From the NCBI GenBank assembly GCA_947685225.1, contig CANTUV010000004.1:15965001-16029000 (forward strand): a DNA stretch of 64,000 bases, in the 5' to 3' direction. The stretch comes from Garcia nutans. Its lineage: Eukaryota > Streptophyta > Magnoliopsida > Malpighiales > Euphorbiaceae. The stretch's first letter is position 1; each line of letters begins with the position of its first letter. Below are positions 58,614 through 64,000 of this stretch, one piece after another. Position numbers and translations under genes: made by a program. The notes beneath the pieces were generated by a model, which did no database searches, had not been told where the DNA came from, and saw only the letters and a list, made by a program, of their open reading frames with translations.

Positions 58614-61310
58614 TAGAACTGATAGAATCGAACCCGAGAGCTCTTCGAGACCGAGTGAGAGTAGACATTGAAGAGTTGATTTTGGGAGCTTAAAGATCAG
58701 AGCTGACTTGCCAATCATGTATAAATCTTTTATATTGTGTAAATTATTGTTGATAATGTAAATATATGTATAATAGTAAATATGTATTCAAATGTTTTCG
58801 TATATATACATATTTTATAACTTCCGCTGTGTAATATATAAATGTATATATATATATATAGACAACTAATATGTTTTGTTTTATAAGTAAATGATCTATT
58901 TTGTTCATAAGATATAATGATATGGATATGGTATCAAGTTTTAAAATGTTTTGAATGTTAAGGAAACCGTAGCATCCCTATGTTTGGTGCACCTATGCTA
59001 CATTGTTGTGGTTGTAGTGTGTGTGCATTGAATATGGGGGTGTTACAATAATTTAAAAGGATAAATTAAATTAATGGTTTTAAATGAAAAATGAAGGGAT
59101 TTTAAATGAAAAAATGGAATATATATGTGATATATATGCAAAATATACATAACATATATAAAAGTCAACACTTTTTAAAAGAAAACAGTATTTTGATAAT
59201 TAAATCTTATAAATTCAAAATTAATAAAATAATTCAAAAATAAATTATTTTTGAATGGAAGAGGGAAATTACGACTTTTAATTTATTAAAAAAATAATTA
59301 AATAATTAAATATTAAATTATTTTAATATATATATATGTGTGGTTTAAAAAAAATGAAAGGAAAAGAAATATTAAAGTCTTCTTCTTCTTCTTCTTCTCT
59401 TTCCTTTGGCCGAAATTCCATGGGAGCTAGACCAAGGATTCTACTTCTTCTATACTCCATAAATTGAAGGAATTAACAACTTTCAAGTGGATTTTTGGTG
59501 ATCTCCACCAAAATTAATAAGTTTCCATCTCTTTTCTTTGAATTGCTTGGAAATTTGGATTATCTGAGTTTTGAGATTTTGATGTAGTATGTTATAATTA
59601 TTGGAATTGGTGTGTATGATGTTATTTTGGGTAGTTAACAATGATTCTAAGGTTAGATTGAAGAGATGATGGAGTTTGGTTAAAGAATGGTGAAGAGAGA
59701 GAATTAAGGGTTATGGATTTTTTGGGGCTTTGAAAACATGAACTTTAATTGTGTAAATTGGTTCTAAATGAGTTTTTTTTATTTATAAACAAGTATTTTA
59801 AAGTCAAAAATTGGATTTGGTAGTGTTGGGTTGGAGTTTGAGAATGGAAGTGAAGATTTAGGGTTTTGGAAAAGTGATTTTCCAAAGTGGTTGAATTGTG
59901 TGATTTTATTTGTTTAAGCATGTTGTTTAGTTTTAAAAGTGATGAATATAAGCTTGGAATGAGTAATGGATTGTGTTGGAATGGAAAACTTTCAATGGGG
60001 GAAGGTTATGCCATTTTTGAGATTTTGTGTATAAGAGTGTATTTTTATAATGTAAATGATTTAAATGTATTAAAATATGTTTTTAATAATATAAATAAAC
60101 TTAAAACACTAATTTAATTGTAGTAGAATGGAATTCTAATGTTGAAGTAAGGAAAGGCTAATTTTTTTGGAAATTTGTAGGAGTGATGTGTAATTATGGT
60201 TTAATGTTGGAAATGCCATTAAATGTGATACTAAATGATTATTTGCTATTACATTTTATTTAGGCTTTGAGTGAGGTTGATTTGCTTCATCCAAGTGGTG
60301 AAGGGCAAGTTGGAAAGATTGGATTGGAGGTTGTTTTTAGCTTGCTTTGGGTTGTTAGTGGAGGTATGTACAAACTTTGAATATAATGTTTGTATTTGCA
60401 TAACATTTGGACTTAACACATTTTGGTTAGAAAATATGTTAAGTTACTTGGTTCATTGATTGTGTATGAATAATATGCTATGACATTTATAATGTCATAT
60501 ATGTGTTAAATGCATTGTGAAAAGCCATTGATAATTGCTAAATTGTGTAGAATGTGAAATATTTATATTATGTGAAAATACCCAAAGTAATTGGGTAATG
60601 TATTGTGAATGCAAAAATGAGATATGTGGAATAATGAAATAAATTGATATTGATAATAAATGGGAAAAGTGAGAAAAGTGAGAAAAATGAGAAGAATGAG
60701 AAAAAATTTGAAAATAAGGCAATGTGCCTAGATTGAATATGTGACAAAGAGAAAGAGATTAATAACGAGAAAAATGAATAAATTATGTCTAGTATGTTAT
60801 TCAATTTTCAGAGTTCTGGGTTTGGCGGCATGCCTATGATTGCTTATGGGCTTAATGTTGGAATGGTGAAAAGACTAGATCGTAAGCCAGGCTAGCTGAT
60901 AAATATGATATTTTTGGGGTGAAAAGACTGGGTCGTAAGCCTCAAAAACTATAGCAGTATAGCTGGGTTGAGGACCAAGATACTGGGGCCTAAGGGTCTA
61001 GCCGGGTTGAGGTCTAAGAGACTAGAGTTGTTACATTATCCATGGATATATTGCCTACAGGGCTAGACACATGGTGTCACTATGGACCAAAGCAGTAACT
61101 CTGAAATTTGAATAGCATATTAGATCCTTTTTGGGCCCATGCTTGTCTTTGTTTTAATGTGAATTATGAATTATGTTACAATTGAGCAATATAATGTTAT
61201 GAGTTGTGCTTATGAAATATTTAAAAAATATAAGAAAGTAGATTGATGTGACATCTATATGCATTGTGCATTTGGTATTGCATTGAGTTATATTGTTATT
61301 ATCAAAGTTT

Positions 61311-61358
61311 GTACCACTAGGCTTCGGCTTAGCGTGATTGTTTTCATCGCGCAGGTGA
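61311..61358 (+). ncRNA. Double-hairpin element in LTR G
   Basis: CTAGGCT-TC-GGCTTAG, then CGTGAT-TGTTTTC-ATCGCG, then CAGGTGACAG. The T opposite G in the stem gives a G-U pair, so folding is kept. Confidence 0.5.
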
Positions 61359-61981
61359 CAGGGTAGACCCAGCTGAGTCAGAGAATTCTTCTAGATCAGG
61401 TCAGGTCTAGACTTATAGTTGAGCTTGTTGAGTTTCTATCGAGATCAGAAACACTACCAGCAGCCTGTATATATTTTTATGTTATTGTACATTTTGAGTA
61501 TTATGCATAATAAATTATGTTTTAAATTTTACATATTGTATATTATAAAGAATGTTTGGGTCAATGTATTTGAAATGGGAGAGTGAGTGTGTTTTAAATT
61601 ATATATATATATTTATATAAATGTTTGAGAAACTTGGTGAAATTGAGAAGTACTGTTGAGATGGTGATTTGAAATTATTTGGGAGTGTTTTCTTTTTGCA
61701 GGTTGAGTAATTGCTAAATTTTGGGATGTCCAAATTACAGACAAAACTCTGGCAAATTTTTCCCAGAGATTTTTATATATATTATTTATTTTGGGTTCTT
61801 ATAAAATGTAAAGAATATATATATTCTATTTAATTTTTATATATTTAGAATTTGAAATTTTAAATTGGAAATGTGAAAAAAAAATTATTAAACCGGCCTA
61901 TGACATTTTTGTACCGTATATGCGTATTTTACATATGCTAGAAATATGTATTGTACGTATATAGGGTATAAGGGTGTTACA

Positions 61982-62415
61982 GTAAATTTTTAGACTTAAG
62001 GGAGCCTTTGTCAAAGATGTTAGAAAATCTAATGAAAATGGATTTGCTACAACCATTGACACCTCGGCCTCTATATAAGCCTCTACCACCAAATTTTGTT
62101 GCTAAGGTCTTCTGTCAATTCCATCAAATGCAAGGGCATGAGACAGATAAATGTGTTTGATTAAGGCATGAAATCCAAGATTTGACTGCCAATGGAAAGC
62201 TTCCTGAGCCTAATAAGTCCAACACTAAGAATAATCCTCTGCCTAAATTTGGAAGGGTGCCACCGCTTGCAATCTTCATGAAGAGTTTTATCTTGTCATA
62301 TTGTCATGATACGGATAGAGAAGCTGCTATAGATGATGTGCTACTAAGCAAACTTGGGCTAATTGTGGATGATGATGCAATGACCCTTGATGATGGAAAA
62401 AATCAATGCCCTTGA
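61982..62415 (+). pseudogene. gag: C-terminal gag fragment of element E
   Basis: Continues Gag of E after solo LTR G. It reads CQFHQMQGHETDKC, the C-X2-H-X4-H-X4-C knuckle, then a TGA, then NGKLPEPNKSNTKNNPLPKF as in A and I. It ends at TGA 62413-62415. No protease or pol follows. Confidence 0.8.
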
Positions 62416-64000
62416 TATGTCTAAATAAATGTAGTATCTTCGACTCTAACTCAACAAACTTCCATTAACTTGGAGTGCTACTCTATTCTTTCTTTAATAT
62501 TTAATTAGAAAATTTATGTTTTTTTTTTAATTAAGATTGTTTGAATAAATTACTTTCATTAAAATTTTTGTTGGTCTTTGTTCATTTTGGTGCTCAACCA
62601 ATGAGGAATCTAGCTTGATGTTCATAAATTAATATATCTAGGCATCATGATTTGAATGACTTTACTAGATGAGGGAATTGCTCTATAGCATTGAGTTGTA
62701 TATGCTTACTAAGAGAGGGCTCCTGCATAATGACCTTTGTCTAGGTCCCAGTCAGTCCTAGAACATGCTTTGATAAACTTTTGAGGCGAAATTGAATTCT
62801 GCTTATTTTAAGAGAGAAATGATCTAGGCATTGTTTGGTTAGCCAACAACTAGTATCCACCCAATTAAATATCAATCCCTAGTTGTCCCTTTGAGCCTTC
62901 ATAAAATTTTAGCTTTCTTTTCATTGTCTTACAAACACCAACAACCTACCCTGAGCTGTTTCGATACTTTTGACAAGTCTTATGACCACTAAAATGAAGA
63001 GGCAAGAAGATCAAAGAATGGAATGCATATCAAGACTATGATGATAGTTGAAGTTCTCAAGACTATAAAGGTAGTTGAAGTTTACCTGAATTAGACCAAA
63101 TATCACAGACAAAGTCAAGACTAAAGCAGATTAATACCACTCTACTCATCCATTATTAGAAATACAAGTTGGTACAAACAAGATAACTCTATTAGAGCTA
63201 AAACCCAGAAAAAAAAAGAAAAAAAGAAGAAAATGAAAAAAAAAGACAAAAAAAAAAAGAAAAGATAAAACCTAAAAAGGCGGTTCAGAAAGTCAACTGA
63301 GTTCTCTTTTACCTAAAGCGGCAAAAGGCTTCCATTTGGTTTATAAGAATAGTTTGACTTGAATTGGTCCAACCTAACCAAAGATTCAATCAAAATCGGA
63401 GAAAAAAGAGAAAGGTCACCCAGTTTTAAAAAGTCCTATTCTTAACAGTCCTACAAGGAAGAAGGACAAAATGACAAAATGCTCAAAGAAAGGGAAGATT
63501 AAGAAAAATAAAAAGAAAGAAAAGGGAGAAGAAGAAAAGAAATGAATTTGGGTACCAAACTTTTTGCTAGGGCAAAGACTATCCTAATCAAGATCCAGAT
63601 TAATGCCAAGAAGATAGAAGGAATTTGGAGTCTAGCAAGATTGCTCCCAGCTACCTAAAGTTCAAACAAGAAATTTGTAGTGTGAGGGTTTTCCTATAGT
63701 GTCACAACGGCTCCAACTTACAAATGGCCTTCATTTAACCCGTGTCCCTTATAGACCCCATTTCAAGCCAATCAAAGACTTGTTGATCTCTCTTTGGTAG
63801 GTAGAGTCTATTAGTGGAGATAGTTTGAAAAATCATGCATATGAGATAGACAATATTTAAACTCAATGAGACCTTTGGCCAAGTAATGTGTATGTGCCTA
63901 TCTGAAGTGCAACAATTCTTGCTTAAATAGAAATGATTCCCGAGTTTAGTACGGTAACTAGGGTTGTCATGTTATAGATATGTTAATTTGAAAATCGAGT
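62416..64000 (+). other. Non-coding 3' region of element E, inverted match to A
   Basis: Matches about 1670-3298 in inverted orientation along its whole length, including the purine-rich tract (63200-63270) and the lysine-rich frame tail at 63456-63545. The element continues past the window. Confidence 0.8.

Larger units (their letters stand above)
56558..59047 (+). mobile_element. Solo LTR F inside G
   Basis: 2490 bp from TGTAATATCCTCATATGTGG to GGGGGTGTTACA, flanked by TSD ATAAT (56553-56557, 59048-59052). It is an inverted relative of solo LTR D (41241-43764). It was the last insertion at this site. Confidence 0.9.
56494..61981 (+). mobile_element. Solo LTR G, split by solo LTR F
   Basis: Starts TGTAACATCCTAAAATTTTT and ends GGGTGTTACA, flanked by TSD GTAAA (56489-56493, 61982-61986) inside the gag of E. 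Without F and its TSD it is about 2993 bp. Plus orientation is inferred from the double hairpin at 61311-61358. It contains imperfect repeats of GTAAGCC…AAAAGACTGGGTCG near 60860-61030 in place of the GGCTTCAAGG array of the other families. Confidence 0.85.

Overview
The window is a repeat-only stretch of a large, AT-rich plant nuclear genome. The plant signature comes from Ty3/gypsy Gag-Pol of the Tat/Ogre type with a second RNase H, initiator-Met and Arg tRNA primer sites, a CACTA transposon carrying plant gene pieces (CDKA kinase, DUF247), and a plant-mobile-domain-like antisense gene. A dicot is likely but the species cannot be read from the sequence. I found no intact host gene, no tRNA or rRNA gene and no CRISPR array. 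Every coding region I recognise is a broken transposon gene or a captured fragment.

The layout is a nest of insertions, most with boundaries I could check by matching target-site duplications (TSDs). Left part: H is a minus-strand Tat-like element (5' LTR 26113-48792). It received element I (minus; 5' LTR 15984-25838, Arg-type PBS, gag 15745-13726, protease, RT, RNase H and integrase down to 9509, then an antisense gene at 7686-9056). I was in turn entered by element A (minus; 5' LTR 5256-7420, Gag without capsid, no pol, a minisatellite at 1-620), which runs off the left edge. The 5' LTR of I is split by a 7.9-kb CACTA element (17928-25801, TSD TAT), which itself holds a solo LTR (19511-22477, TSD GAACT).

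Middle: the H LTR is split by B (27385-48108, TSD ACAGA), a non-coding LTR element with 3.2-kb LTRs. B contains C (31467-40834, TSD ACAGG), another non-coding element with 3.0-kb LTRs, and solo LTR D (41241-43764, TSD CATAC). B and C keep a Met-type PBS and a chromovirus-like polypurine tract but no genes, so they depend on enzymes made elsewhere.

Right part: an unclassified LTR-like remnant (48793-49897) and an LTR fragment K (49898-50128) precede the 3' LTR of J (minus, 50129-52042). J is interrupted by E (plus; LTR 53035-54976), a sister of A. E's gag is split by solo LTR G (56494-61981, TSD GTAAA), which holds solo LTR F (56558-59047, TSD ATAAT). The tail of E (62416-64000) matches the tail of A in opposite orientation.

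The signals I find most worth following are: (1) an antisense, TATA-driven, apparently intron-containing plant-mobile-domain/DUF7745-like gene inside element I; (2) a hypervariable palindromic tandem cassette at the same place, just upstream of the TATA box, in five related LTRs; (3) a double hairpin with compensatory changes shared by the long-LTR families, ending in a splice-donor-like CAGGTGA in most of them; (4) a CACTA element carrying parts of a CDKA kinase gene and a DUF247 gene.
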